From assembly GCA_937936465.1 (NCBI GenBank), contig CALDDH010000001.1:1-59134 (forward strand): a stretch of DNA of 59,134 bases, read 5' to 3'. The number at the start of each line of letters is the position of its first letter. Within the stretch, counting starts at the first letter, position 1. The notes under the pieces are model-generated. The model was not told the DNA's origin. It ran no database searches and worked only from the letters and a program-made list of their open reading frames with translations. Positions 15,033 to 23,443 of this stretch are shown here, piece after piece. Origin of the DNA: an uncultured Mycoplasmatales bacterium (GTDB lineage: Bacteria > Bacillota_I > Bacilli_A > UBA3375). Made by a program: the position numbers and the translations under genes.

Positions 15033-16301
15033 ATGTTTATAGATCAAGTAGTAATTAAATTGGCTTCAGGTAATGGTGGAGATGGAATGATCGCCTTTAG
15101 AAGAGAGAAGTATGTACCTCTAGGAGGACCTGGTGGAGGAACTGGAGGAAATGGTTCTGATATTATTTTCCAAGTTGACTCAGGTCTAAGAACTTTATTA
15201 GATTTTAGTTATAATAAAAGATATAAAGGAATTGATGGAGAAAATGGTAAAAGAAATTCAATGCATGGAAAGAATTCTGATGCTTTAATTTTAAGAGTAC
15301 CAATGGGGACAATGATTTATGATGATCAAACAGGTGAACTTTTAGCAGATTTAATTTATAATGGACAAGAAAAATTAATTTGTAAAGGTGGACGTGGCGG
15401 ACGTGGAAATGCTGAACTTGCTGTTTCTGGTAAAGCAGGATTAGAAATATCAGAAAAAGGTGCACCTGGAAAAGAAATAGTTGCAAGATTAGAATTGAAA
15501 CTTATTTCTGATGTTGGATTAGTTGGTATGCCAAGTGTTGGTAAGTCAACAATTATTTCTGCAGTGTCTAAAGCAAAACCAAAAATTGCAGCTTATCACT
15601 TTACAACATTGACACCAAAATTAGGTGTTGTAAAAACAAGTGATGATCGTAGTTATGTCATAGCTGACTTGCCAGGACTAATAGAAGGAGCATCGCTTGG
15701 TAAAGGACTTGGCTATAAGTTCTTACGTCATATTGAAAGAACTAAAATTATTTTACATGTTTTAGATATGGCAGGACTTGAAGGTAGAGATCCAATTGAT
15801 GATTTTGAAACAATTAATAAAGAATTATTTGCATATAAATATAGTTTAGAAAATAGAAAGCAAATTGTTGTAGCAAATAAAATGGATGTTCCATCAGCAA
15901 AAGATAATTTAGAAAAGTTTAAAGAAAAATTTCCTGAATTAGAAGTTGTTGAAATATCAGCTTTAACAAAAAGTGGATTAGACAGGTTGTTAATTCAGAC
16001 AGCAGATTTATTAGAAACAGCAGAAGATGAAATTTTTGAAGAATTGAAAAAAATTAAAGTATATAAATTTGAAAAAGAAGAAGATTTCAAAATTGAAGTT
16101 CTTGAGGAAGGTCAGTTTCTTATGACTGGATCTAAGATTGAAACTTTATTATATATGACTAACTTTTCAACTTATGATAATACTAGGAGATTTGCCAATC
16201 AATTAAGAAAAATGGGTGTAGATCAAGCACTAAGAGATAAAGGCGCTCTAGATGGAGATATTATTATAATTAAAGACTTTGAATTTGAATTTGAAGATTA
16301 A
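15033..16301 (+). CDS. obg: Obg-family GTPase
   Basis: Ribosome-assembly and stress GTPase of 422 residues. It has the Gly-rich Obg fold (IDQVVIKLASGNGGDGMIAF, GGPGGGTGGNGSD, GGRGGRGN), the G domain (P-loop GMPSVGKST, G3 DLPGLIEGAS, G4 NKMD, G5 SALTK) and a C-terminal OCT domain. ATG 15033 behind AAAGGA begins exactly at the conserved MFIDQV, so earlier in-frame starts are rejected. It is followed by yebC after 14 bases. Confidence 0.96.
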   Translation: MFIDQVVIKLASGNGGDGMIAFRREKYVPLGGPGGGTGGNGSDIIFQVDSGLRTLLDFSYNKRYKGIDGENGKRNSMHGKNSDALILRVPMGTMIYDDQTGELLADLIYNGQEKLICKGGRGGRGNAELAVSGKAGLEISEKGAPGKEIVARLELKLISDVGLVGMPSVGKSTIISAVSKAKPKIAAYHFTTLTPKLGVVKTSDDRSYVIADLPGLIEGASLGKGLGYKFLRHIERTKIILHVLDMAGLEGRDPIDDFETINKELFAYKYSLENRKQIVVANKMDVPSAKDNLEKFKEKFPELEVVEISALTKSGLDRLLIQTADLLETAEDEIFEELKKIKVYKFEKEEDFKIEVLEEGQFLMTGSKIETLLYMTNFSTYDNTRRFANQLRKMGVDQALRDKGALDGDIIIIKDFEFEFED

Positions 16302-16315
16302 TTTTAGGAGGATAG

Positions 16316-17047
16316 ATGGCTGGACATTCAAAATGGAAAAATATTCAACATCGAAAAGGAAGACAAGATGAATTAAGATCAAAGGAATTTGCTAAACTAG
16401 CAAGAGAAATTTATATAGTAGCAAAAAGTGGAGGAACTGATACTTCGATTAATGCTGCTTTAAGATTATCAATTGATAAGGCAAAAACTAAATCTATGCC
16501 AAAAGAAAATATTCAAAGAGCTTTAGATAAAGCAGATGGAAATCAAGCAGGCGTTGACTACCTTGAAGTTGTATATGAGGGGTATGGACCATCAGGTGTC
16601 GCTATATTGATTTATTGCCTTACAGATAATAGAAATAGAACAGCGCCTTCTGTTAGAAGTATATTCTCAAAAAAAGGTGGTAACTTAGGCACTGAAGGTT
16701 CAGTCAGTTATTTATTTAATCGTCAAGGAAATATTTTAATTGAAGAAGATAAACTTCAAAATATCAGTTATGAAGATTTTGCATTAGAAGTTATGAATTT
16801 AGATATTGATGATATTGAAAATGAAGATAATATTATTCAAATTTCAGTAGATCAAAAGAATTTTGAAGAAGTTAAGCAAAAATTAGATCAATCAAATTTT
16901 ATTTCAGAATATTTAGAAGCTGAAATAACAATGGTTCCAACAATGAAAATTGAACTTGATGATGAAGCCCAAGAAAATATATTAACTTTAATTGATCAAC
17001 TAAATGATGATGATGATGTCCAAAATGTATATCATAATATGGCATAA
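16316..17047 (+). CDS. YebC/PmpR-family protein
   Basis: Product of 243 residues, full family length, beginning MAGHSKWKNIQHRKGRQDE with the conserved AKLAREI and the central VYEGYGPSGVAILI. Members of this family (YebC, TACO1) were called transcription regulators and are now linked to translation of difficult, especially proline-rich, stretches. It is preceded by TTAGGAGG. Its TAA overlaps the ATG of ruvA by one base, a gene pairing seen in many bacteria. Confidence 0.94.
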   Translation: MAGHSKWKNIQHRKGRQDELRSKEFAKLAREIYIVAKSGGTDTSINAALRLSIDKAKTKSMPKENIQRALDKADGNQAGVDYLEVVYEGYGPSGVAILIYCLTDNRNRTAPSVRSIFSKKGGNLGTEGSVSYLFNRQGNILIEEDKLQNISYEDFALEVMNLDIDDIENEDNIIQISVDQKNFEEVKQKLDQSNFISEYLEAEITMVPTMKIELDDEAQENILTLIDQLNDDDDVQNVYHNMA

Positions 17048-17610
17048 TGATTAATTATTTAAAAGGGGCTGTGTCAGAAATTCAACCATCATCAATTAGT
17101 TATGAAGTAAATGGAATTGGCTATCAAGTTTTTGTTTCAAATTCATATTCATTTGATAAAAAAATTAATAAAATATATATTTATCAACATATTAAAGAAG
17201 ATGAAAATACTTTATATGGATTTAAAAGTGAAGTAGAAAAAGCAATGTTCATTGATTTAATATTAGTTAAAGGAATTGGACCTAAAACTGCATTAGCAAT
17301 TTTAACAACAGGTGAAATAGAATTTATTAAGCAGGCAATTGTAAATCAGGATAGTGTATATTTACAAAAGTTTCCTAAGATTGGAAAAAAAGCTGCTCAG
17401 CAAATTATTATTGATTTATCAGGTAAGTATGATCAAAGTGCAATCAATACAATAAATCAAAATCAATTTAATACTGATAATGAAGTCATTGAAGCTTTAG
17501 TTGTTTTAGGATATAAACAAAAAGAAATAACTAAATCACTTGATCAAGTTGACCAATCTTTATCAACAGAAGATAAAATTCGACAAACACTTAAAAAAAT
17601 GATTAAGTAA
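17047..17610 (+). CDS. ruvA: Holliday junction branch-migration protein RuvA
   Basis: DNA-binding subunit of the RuvAB branch-migration motor, 187 residues. It has the N-terminal OB fold (MINYLKGAVSEIQPSSISYE), helix-hairpin-helix motifs LVKGIGPKTALAIL and FPKIGKKAAQQIIIDL, and the C-terminal domain EVIEALVVLGYKQKEI that binds RuvB. ruvB does not follow as it does in most Bacillota; the next gene is convergent and overlaps the ruvA end by eight bases. Confidence 0.94.
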   Translation: MINYLKGAVSEIQPSSISYEVNGIGYQVFVSNSYSFDKKINKIYIYQHIKEDENTLYGFKSEVEKAMFIDLILVKGIGPKTALAILTTGEIEFIKQAIVNQDSVYLQKFPKIGKKAAQQIIIDLSGKYDQSAINTINQNQFNTDNEVIEALVVLGYKQKEITKSLDQVDQSLSTEDKIRQTLKKMIK

Positions 17611-17980
17611 CAACAAAAGATGATTGAAATAGTTGACTATTTGAATCATCTTTTATTTCAACGTTTATTAAGTACTCACCAGTATAATTAGGAACATAAA
17701 TAATTTGGTATTTACCTTCTTCATATGGACTAACAGTAAATGAAATTTGTTCATTAGAATTATACTTGTGTGCAATGTTAACATCAATACTTTCAAAGGA
17801 ATATGGTTTTAAATGCATTGATGTATTAATATTTATGCTGATGGCATTATCTACTTTTGGGTTACTTGAAGTTTGAATATCGACACTTAAAGGATTGTGG
17901 AAGTTATAAAATGATGCAGCAATTAAACCAAATGAAATAATTGCAATAATATAGATTCTTATTTTTTGTTTTTTGGGCAT
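17603..17980 (-). CDS. Membrane-anchored beta-rich extracytoplasmic protein, unknown
   Basis: Product of 125 residues: basic start, one N-terminal membrane segment (about 9-26), then an external domain of alternating beta-type sequence ending YTGEYLINVEIKDDSNSQLF. The shape resembles FixH/YtkA-like or small Ig-like domains, but no diagnostic residues are seen. ATG follows AGGAG. It is convergent with ruvA and overlaps its last eight bases. Confidence 0.65.
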   Translation of the reverse strand: MPKKQKIRIYIIAIISFGLIAASFYNFHNPLSVDIQTSSNPKVDNAISININTSMHLKPYSFESIDVNIAHKYNSNEQISFTVSPYEEGKYQIIYVPNYTGEYLINVEIKDDSNSQLFQSSFVVT

Positions 17981-18041
17981 ATTATCTCCTAGTAAGTATA
18001 TTTTACCACAATAAAGCTTTGAAAGAATAAAAAAAATATGA

Positions 18042-18047
18042 TATAAT
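18042..18047 (+). promoter_or_regulatory. Extended -10 of dprA-topA-gltX
   Basis: TATAAT at 18042-18047, preceded by TG-A (18039-18041); 60-base leader to the dprA ATG with GGGAGG. Confidence 0.55.
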
Positions 18048-18109
18048 TAATATATTTAAAAATAAGTGATTTTCCAACCAAATATTAATAATATATATGG
18101 GAGGTAAAT

Positions 18110-18856
18110 ATGTTAAGAAATAAATTAATCTATCTACATAGTAATAATTTAACGCATCAACAAATAATGGCTGAATTGAAAATTAATCCAAATTTAGATA
18201 ATATTGATCAAGTAAATGCTGATCAATATGTAGAGAAATTACAATGCAATGTTTTAACTATTTTAGATTTAAAATATCCACAAAAATTAAAACTAATGGC
18301 AAATCCACCGTGGATAATTTATTATATCGGAGATTTAAAATTACTTGAACAAAGACTAGTTTATATTACAGGTGAACATTATCCAAGTGATTATGGAATG
18401 ATTGCAACAGCTGATTATATTAAGAATATAAATGATAAAGTTATAATTAGTGGTTTAACTTATGGAATTGATTATCAAGCTAATTTAAAGGCATTACAAA
18501 ATAACTTGAAAACAATTGCAGTAGTATCACAAGGATTGAACTTTGTATACCCACCACATGCTATTAATCTTTATCAAAAAATTAAAGAGGACCATCTTGT
18601 TTTAAGTATCTATCCACCAATGCAAAGGCTTAAAAAAAATATGTTTGCTCAAAGAAATGAAATATTAGTTAATTTAGCTGATGAAGTATGTATAATGGAA
18701 GCGAAAGAGAATTCATATTTAATAAAGATAGCTGAATATGCCCAAGAACAAGTAAAAGAAGTTTATGCATTGCCTGGTAGTATTTATAGTGTTAAATCAC
18801 AAGGCACTAATTTATTAATTCAAGAAGGTGCAAGTGTTATTTATCTAGAAAAGTAA
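18110..18856 (+). CDS. dprA: DprA/Smf-family DNA-processing protein
   Basis: Rossmann-like protein of 248 residues, shorter than typical DprA (about 280-370). In transformable bacteria DprA loads RecA onto incoming single-stranded DNA. Family signatures are IISGLTYGIDYQANLKAL, TIAVVSQGLNFVYPPHA, NMFAQRNEILVNLADEV and VYALPGSIYSVKSQGTNLL. The glycine-rich GSR motif normally near the start of the Rossmann domain is replaced by ITGEHYPSDYG, so ligand binding may differ. It lies 13 bases before topA, the usual Bacillota order. No com genes are seen here, so a role in transformation is unproven. Confidence 0.9.
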   Translation: MLRNKLIYLHSNNLTHQQIMAELKINPNLDNIDQVNADQYVEKLQCNVLTILDLKYPQKLKLMANPPWIIYYIGDLKLLEQRLVYITGEHYPSDYGMIATADYIKNINDKVIISGLTYGIDYQANLKALQNNLKTIAVVSQGLNFVYPPHAINLYQKIKEDHLVLSIYPPMQRLKKNMFAQRNEILVNLADEVCIMEAKENSYLIKIAEYAQEQVKEVYALPGSIYSVKSQGTNLLIQEGASVIYLEK

Positions 18857-18869
18857 AAGGAGTTAAAAT

Positions 18870-20837
18870 ATGAAAAATTTAATAATAGTTGAATCGCCTG
18901 CTAAAGCTAAAACAATTGAAAAATACTTAGGTAAAGATTATCAAGTGTTGAGCAGTGTAGGTCACATTAGAGACCTTGCTACAGTTGGAGAAGGTGGGCT
19001 TGGAATAGATGTCAATGATCAATTTCAAACAACATACAAATATATAACTGGTAAGAAAAAAATTGTTAATGAAATTAAGAAGGCTGCAAAAGATGTAGAT
19101 TTTATTTATTTAGCAACCGATCCTGACCGTGAGGGAGAAGCAATTAGTTGGCATTTAGGTCAAGAACTAGAGTTAGATTTTTCAAAGCTTAATCGTGTTG
19201 TTTTTAATGAAATAACAAAAGATGGAATTGAATCAGGGATGGATAATGCAAGAGTGCTTGATATTGATCTTGTAAATTCACAAGAAACACGTCGAATAAT
19301 TGATCGAATAATTGGATTTAAATTATCAAAATTAATGCAGAAAAAAATTAAAGAAAAAAGTGCTGGTCGTGTTCAATCAGTTGCACTACGTTTAATTGTT
19401 GAGCGAGAAAATGAAATAAGAGCATTTGTTGCAATTGAATATTATAAAATAGTTGGACTATATCAAGATATTACTTTAGACTATATAAAAAATGATAAGC
19501 AAATTTCTAAAGAAGAGGCATCAATTATATTTGCTAGTTTAGAAAGTAATAAAAAATTAGAAGTATCTGATAAAAAGGAAAAGGAAAAAAAACAAAATCC
19601 TTATTTACCATTTACAACATCAACTTTTCAACAAACATCTGTTAATTCACTTGGATACAGCTCTAAAAGAGCGATGCAAATTGCTCAAAAATTATATGAA
19701 GGTATTGAGATAGATTCAGGTTTTACAGGTCTAATAACATATATGAGAACAGATTCAACAAGAATGTCAGACCAATTTGTTCTAGAGACACAAGGCTATA
19801 TTACATCTGAGTATGGAAAAGAATATTTAGGTTTTAATCGAAAGACTAAAACAAAAGAAAGTGTACAAGATGGACATGAAGCAATACGACCTACTTCAAT
19901 TAAACATCATCCTGATAAAATTAAACAATTTTTAAATGAAGAACAATATAAAATTTATAAATTAATTTATGAGCGCGCCTTATCTTCACTAATGAAGTCA
20001 GCAATTATTAAAACAGTCACCTATAAGTTTATTCATCAAAGTGATGTTGAACTTAAAGCAAGTTATAGCTTACTTAAATTTGATGGATATAAAAAGGTTT
20101 ATAAGGTCGATAAAGAAGAAGAAATCAAATCATTTGAATTTACAGTTGGAGAAATAATTGAAGTTGATAAATTTGATTTAACTCAACATTTTACAAAACC
20201 ACCTGCTCGCTTTAGTGAGGCAAAGTTAATTAAGGAAATGGAAGAAAAAGGAATTGGACGACCATCTACATATGCATCAACAATTGATGTTTTGAAAAAT
20301 AGAAATTATGTAATAATTGAAAAGAAAAGATTTATCCCAACTGAATCAGGTGAACTTGTAATTAATAAGTTATTAGAATTTTTTGATAGTTTCATTAATG
20401 TTAATTATACAAAAGAAATGGAAGAAAAATTAGATTTAATTGCAATTGGTAAAGAAGATAAGTTGGAATTGTTAAAAGATTTTTATCAATTATTTATTGA
20501 TTTAATGGATAAAGCTAATGAAAATATGTTGCAAATTGAGGCTAAATTGATTGGTGAAAAATGCCCTGAATGTGGCAATGAACTTGTTGAGAAAAAAGGA
20601 AAATATGGACTGTTCATTGGATGCTCTAATTTTCCTGATTGTAAATATATTAAACAGGAACCAAAAGAAACAATTGCTTCATGTCCACAATGTAAAGAAG
20701 GAAATATAATTGAGAAAAACACACGAAAAGGAAAAATATTTTATGCATGTGATAGATATCCTAAATGTAAATATGCAGTTTGGAATATTGATGATATTGG
20801 TAAAGATATAACACCAAATAAAAAGGAGAAGAAATGA
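18870..20837 (+). CDS. topA: DNA topoisomerase I, type IA
   Basis: Relaxes negative supercoils; 655 residues. Toprim domain has IVESPAKAKTIEKYLG and the acidic DPDREGEAISWHL. The catalytic Tyr291 lies in LITYMRTDSTRMS, followed by DGHEAIRPT and EKGIGRPSTYAS. The C-terminus carries two four-Cys zinc modules (CPECGNELVEKKGKYGLFIG... and CPQCKEG...CDRYPKCKY), fewer than the three or four in many relatives. Preceded by AAAAGGAG; its TGA overlaps the gltX ATG. Confidence 0.96.
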   Translation: MKNLIIVESPAKAKTIEKYLGKDYQVLSSVGHIRDLATVGEGGLGIDVNDQFQTTYKYITGKKKIVNEIKKAAKDVDFIYLATDPDREGEAISWHLGQELELDFSKLNRVVFNEITKDGIESGMDNARVLDIDLVNSQETRRIIDRIIGFKLSKLMQKKIKEKSAGRVQSVALRLIVERENEIRAFVAIEYYKIVGLYQDITLDYIKNDKQISKEEASIIFASLESNKKLEVSDKKEKEKKQNPYLPFTTSTFQQTSVNSLGYSSKRAMQIAQKLYEGIEIDSGFTGLITYMRTDSTRMSDQFVLETQGYITSEYGKEYLGFNRKTKTKESVQDGHEAIRPTSIKHHPDKIKQFLNEEQYKIYKLIYERALSSLMKSAIIKTVTYKFIHQSDVELKASYSLLKFDGYKKVYKVDKEEEIKSFEFTVGEIIEVDKFDLTQHFTKPPARFSEAKLIKEMEEKGIGRPSTYASTIDVLKNRNYVIIEKKRFIPTESGELVINKLLEFFDSFINVNYTKEMEEKLDLIAIGKEDKLELLKDFYQLFIDLMDKANENMLQIEAKLIGEKCPECGNELVEKKGKYGLFIGCSNFPDCKYIKQEPKETIASCPQCKEGNIIEKNTRKGKIFYACDRYPKCKYAVWNIDDIGKDITPNKKEKK

Positions 20838-22291
20838 ATAAATCAAGAGTAAGGTATCCCCCGAGTCCAACAGGTTATTTACATATAGGAAATGCAAGAA
20901 CTGCATTATTTAATTATTTGTTTGCTAAAAAATATAATGGTGACTTTATTATTAGAATTGAAGATACAGATTTAGAAAGAAATATTGCAGATGGTGTATC
21001 ATCACAAATGGATAATTTAAAATGGTTAGGTATTGAATGGGATGAATCATTTGATAAAGAAGCTGAAGGATATGGGCCATATTTTCAATTAGAAAGACAT
21101 AAAATTGGTGTCTATCAAAAAGTTATTGATCAATTATTAGAAAATAATAAAGCATATCGATGTTATTGTACACATGAAGAATTAGAGATTGAAGCTGAAG
21201 CACAAAAATCTGCTGGATTAATTCCTAAATATAATGGAAAATGTCGTGATTTAGAAAAGGATATAATTGAAGAAAATCAAAAAAACAATTTAGACCATAC
21301 AATCAGACTACGTGTACCTGAAGATACAGATTATACATGGAATGATATTGTTAAAGGCAATGTTACATTTAATAGTAAAGATGTCACAGGTGATTTTAAT
21401 CTTTTAAAACAAAATACAATTCCAACATATAATTTTGCAGTTGTTGTTGATGATTATCAAATGGATATAACAGATGTTTTGCGTGGTGAAGATCATATTT
21501 CAAATACACCAAAACAATTGATGATTTATGATGCATTAGGTTGGAAGAGACCTAACTTTGGACATATGACATTGATTGTTAATCAAGATGGTAAAAAACT
21601 ATCTAAAAGAGATACTAATATTATTCAATTTATTGAAAAATATAAAGACTATGGTTATTTGCCTGAGGCACTATTTAACTTTATTGCTTTACTTGGATGG
21701 TCACCACCAGGAGAAGAAGAAATATTTAGTAAAGATGAATTAATTGAAATGTTTACAACAGATCGATTAAGTAAATCATCTGCTAAATTTGATGTTAATA
21801 AATTAAATTGGATTAATAATAAATATATAACTAAATTGACAGATAACGAGTATACTGATTTTGTTTTACCATTTCTAAATAATAAATATAAAATTGATAA
21901 TCAATCATGGGCAAAAGAAATTACATTACTTTATAAAGAACAAATGACTTATGGAAAAGAAATAGAAGAGCTTGCAATATTGTTTTTCCAAGAAGAATTA
22001 ATTTTAAATGATGAGTGTAAAGAATTTTTAATGCAAGATACAATAACTGAAACATTAAAAGCAGTTGCTCATAAGTTTGATAACATAGATTCATTTAATC
22101 AAGAATTAATTAAGTTATCAATCAAAGAAGTTCAAAAAGAAAATCAAGTAAAAGGTAAAATGATATTTATGCCAATTAGAATTGCAACTACTGGACAAAT
22201 GCATGGACCTGATTTAATTAAAACAATTGAACTATTAGGAAAAGATAAAATAATTAAAAATATTAATAGTGTAATTAATCATATTTCTTAA
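20834..22291 (+). CDS. gltX: Glutamyl-tRNA synthetase
   Basis: Class I synthetase charging tRNA-Glu; 485 residues. The HIGH-type motif is PTGYLHIGNARTALFNYLF, the KMSKS equivalent is GKKLSKRDTN, and RGEDHISNTPKQ is conserved. It overlaps topA by four bases. No glutaminyl-tRNA synthetase is visible in the window although tRNA-Gln is present; if none exists elsewhere, this enzyme would mischarge tRNA-Gln for GatCAB, as in most Bacillota. Confidence 0.96.
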   Translation: MNKSRVRYPPSPTGYLHIGNARTALFNYLFAKKYNGDFIIRIEDTDLERNIADGVSSQMDNLKWLGIEWDESFDKEAEGYGPYFQLERHKIGVYQKVIDQLLENNKAYRCYCTHEELEIEAEAQKSAGLIPKYNGKCRDLEKDIIEENQKNNLDHTIRLRVPEDTDYTWNDIVKGNVTFNSKDVTGDFNLLKQNTIPTYNFAVVVDDYQMDITDVLRGEDHISNTPKQLMIYDALGWKRPNFGHMTLIVNQDGKKLSKRDTNIIQFIEKYKDYGYLPEALFNFIALLGWSPPGEEEIFSKDELIEMFTTDRLSKSSAKFDVNKLNWINNKYITKLTDNEYTDFVLPFLNNKYKIDNQSWAKEITLLYKEQMTYGKEIEELAILFFQEELILNDECKEFLMQDTITETLKAVAHKFDNIDSFNQELIKLSIKEVQKENQVKGKMIFMPIRIATTGQMHGPDLIKTIELLGKDKIIKNINSVINHIS

Positions 22292-22366
22292 TGATAAATA
22301 TAAATGATATAACTATTCTTTGTATAATTAAAAAAAGCATGATACAATATTACTTGGGGAGGGAAT

Positions 22367-22612
22367 ATGAAAATTAGAGAGAATATAGGATTTGTAATTA
22401 AACTAATTATAATCAACTTACTTGTTATTTTAATTAGTTTATGGACTTACGATACTTATTTAAATAATAGTCTACTTGATGACGCTAATGATTATGTAAA
22501 TAACTTAGAAGAAAGTACGATGGAACTTGTTGATGAAGCGCAGGAAAACATCACAAATTATTTAGATGAAAACAATTTATCAATTCCAGAATTTGAATTA
22601 CCAAGTTTATAA
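22367..22612 (+). CDS. Small membrane-anchored acidic protein, unknown
   Basis: Product of 81 residues with one N-terminal membrane helix (about 9-28) and an acidic, probably helical external part rich in Asp, Glu and Asn (DDANDYVNNLEESTMELVDE). It ends LSIPEFELPSL. GGGGAGGG precedes the ATG, a very strong ribosome binding site, and a clear terminator follows, so it is likely well expressed. Topology suggests an external coiled-coil or oligomer. No family recognised. Confidence 0.7.
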   Translation: MKIRENIGFVIKLIIINLLVILISLWTYDTYLNNSLLDDANDYVNNLEESTMELVDEAQENITNYLDENNLSIPEFELPSL

Positions 22613-22621
22613 TTGATTAAT

Positions 22622-22652
22622 AATTAAAGGCATTTATGTCTTTAATTTTTTT
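22622..22652 (+). terminator. Terminator of the small acidic membrane protein gene
   Basis: AATTAAAG/CTTTAATT stem with inner CAT/ATG pairing and trailing T run. Confidence 0.8.
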
Positions 22653-22682
22653 ATTGCTTATATAAAATAAATTGCTTAAAAA

Positions 22683-22736
22683 TTAATTAGATTACATATA
22701 TAATTAGTGTTATAATAAGTTATGTAATCTAATTAA
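22683..22736 (+). promoter_or_regulatory. 16-base perfect inverted repeat bracketing the MBL promoter
   Basis: TTAATTAGATTACATA (22683-22698) and TATGTAATCTAATTAA (22721-22736) are exact reverse complements. The 22-base centre contains an extended -10, TG-T-TATAAT (22708-22716). The left arm covers the -35 position and the right arm starts near the transcription start. This is either a two-site operator or a cruciform-forming element. Confidence 0.7.
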
Positions 22737-22768
22737 AAGTTAATTTGGATATATAAAAAGGAGATATA

Positions 22769-23410
22769 ATGAATCAAGTTAGGTGTTTAAATAATAATAT
22801 GTTATCAACTAATACATATTTAATAACAAATGAAAAGTTTGAGACAATAATTATAGATCCAAGTTTTAATAAGTATGAAATTGATAATGCAATTAAAAAA
22901 AATAAATTAAAAGTAGTTGCAATTCTTTTAACACATGCACACTTTGATCATATTGCATCACTTGAATTTTTTCATAAGCAGTATCCAAAAGCAGCAGTCT
23001 ATTTTACGGAAGTCAATGAAAGAATTTTGAAAGATCCTGATCAAAATTTAAGTAAGTGGGCAAGTCAAAGTCAACCAATTGATATTATTTCATTAAATAT
23101 TGATTATCAGACAATAAAATCTCAAAATACATATAATATATCTGATATGGCATTTAATGTTTATGCAACACCTGGACATAGCCTTGGGTGCACAATCTTT
23201 GAATTTGATGATTTCATAATTACAGGAGATTTTATTTTTAAATCTACTATTGGAAGAATTGATCTTCCTGGATCTGATAAGAAAAAAATGGATAACAATT
23301 TAAAGTGGTTTAGAAATAAATATCAATCAATTGATAAGATATTGTATCCAGGTCATGGAAGTGAAACAAATATCCAAGTTGAGTTACAAGACAATTCATA
23401 TTTACAATAG
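22769..23410 (+). CDS. MBL-fold metallo-hydrolase (glyoxalase II-like)
   Basis: Product of 213 residues with the metallo-beta-lactamase fold: THAHFDHIASLEFF (HxHxDH), TPGHSLGCTIFEFDD (third His), ITGDFIF (bridging Asp) and LYPGHGSETN (last His). It resembles the YcbL/glyoxalase II-like group that hydrolyses thioesters such as S-lactoylglutathione, though the substrate is unproven. Since a glutathione synthetase is encoded at 53421, a glutathione thioester is plausible. Translation starts behind AAAGGAG; the promoter is held in a long inverted repeat. Confidence 0.9.
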   Translation: MNQVRCLNNNMLSTNTYLITNEKFETIIIDPSFNKYEIDNAIKKNKLKVVAILLTHAHFDHIASLEFFHKQYPKAAVYFTEVNERILKDPDQNLSKWASQSQPIDIISLNIDYQTIKSQNTYNISDMAFNVYATPGHSLGCTIFEFDDFIITGDFIFKSTIGRIDLPGSDKKKMDNNLKWFRNKYQSIDKILYPGHGSETNIQVELQDNSYLQ

Positions 23411-23443
23411 GTTGATTTAAAAAATCAATTAAAAGGGGAAGAA

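Noticed and set aside
15205-15486. 93-codon minus-strand frame within obg
   Set aside because: Antisense to the Gly-rich Obg fold; His/Leu-rich composition is the mirror of Gly and Lys codons, no ribosome binding site.
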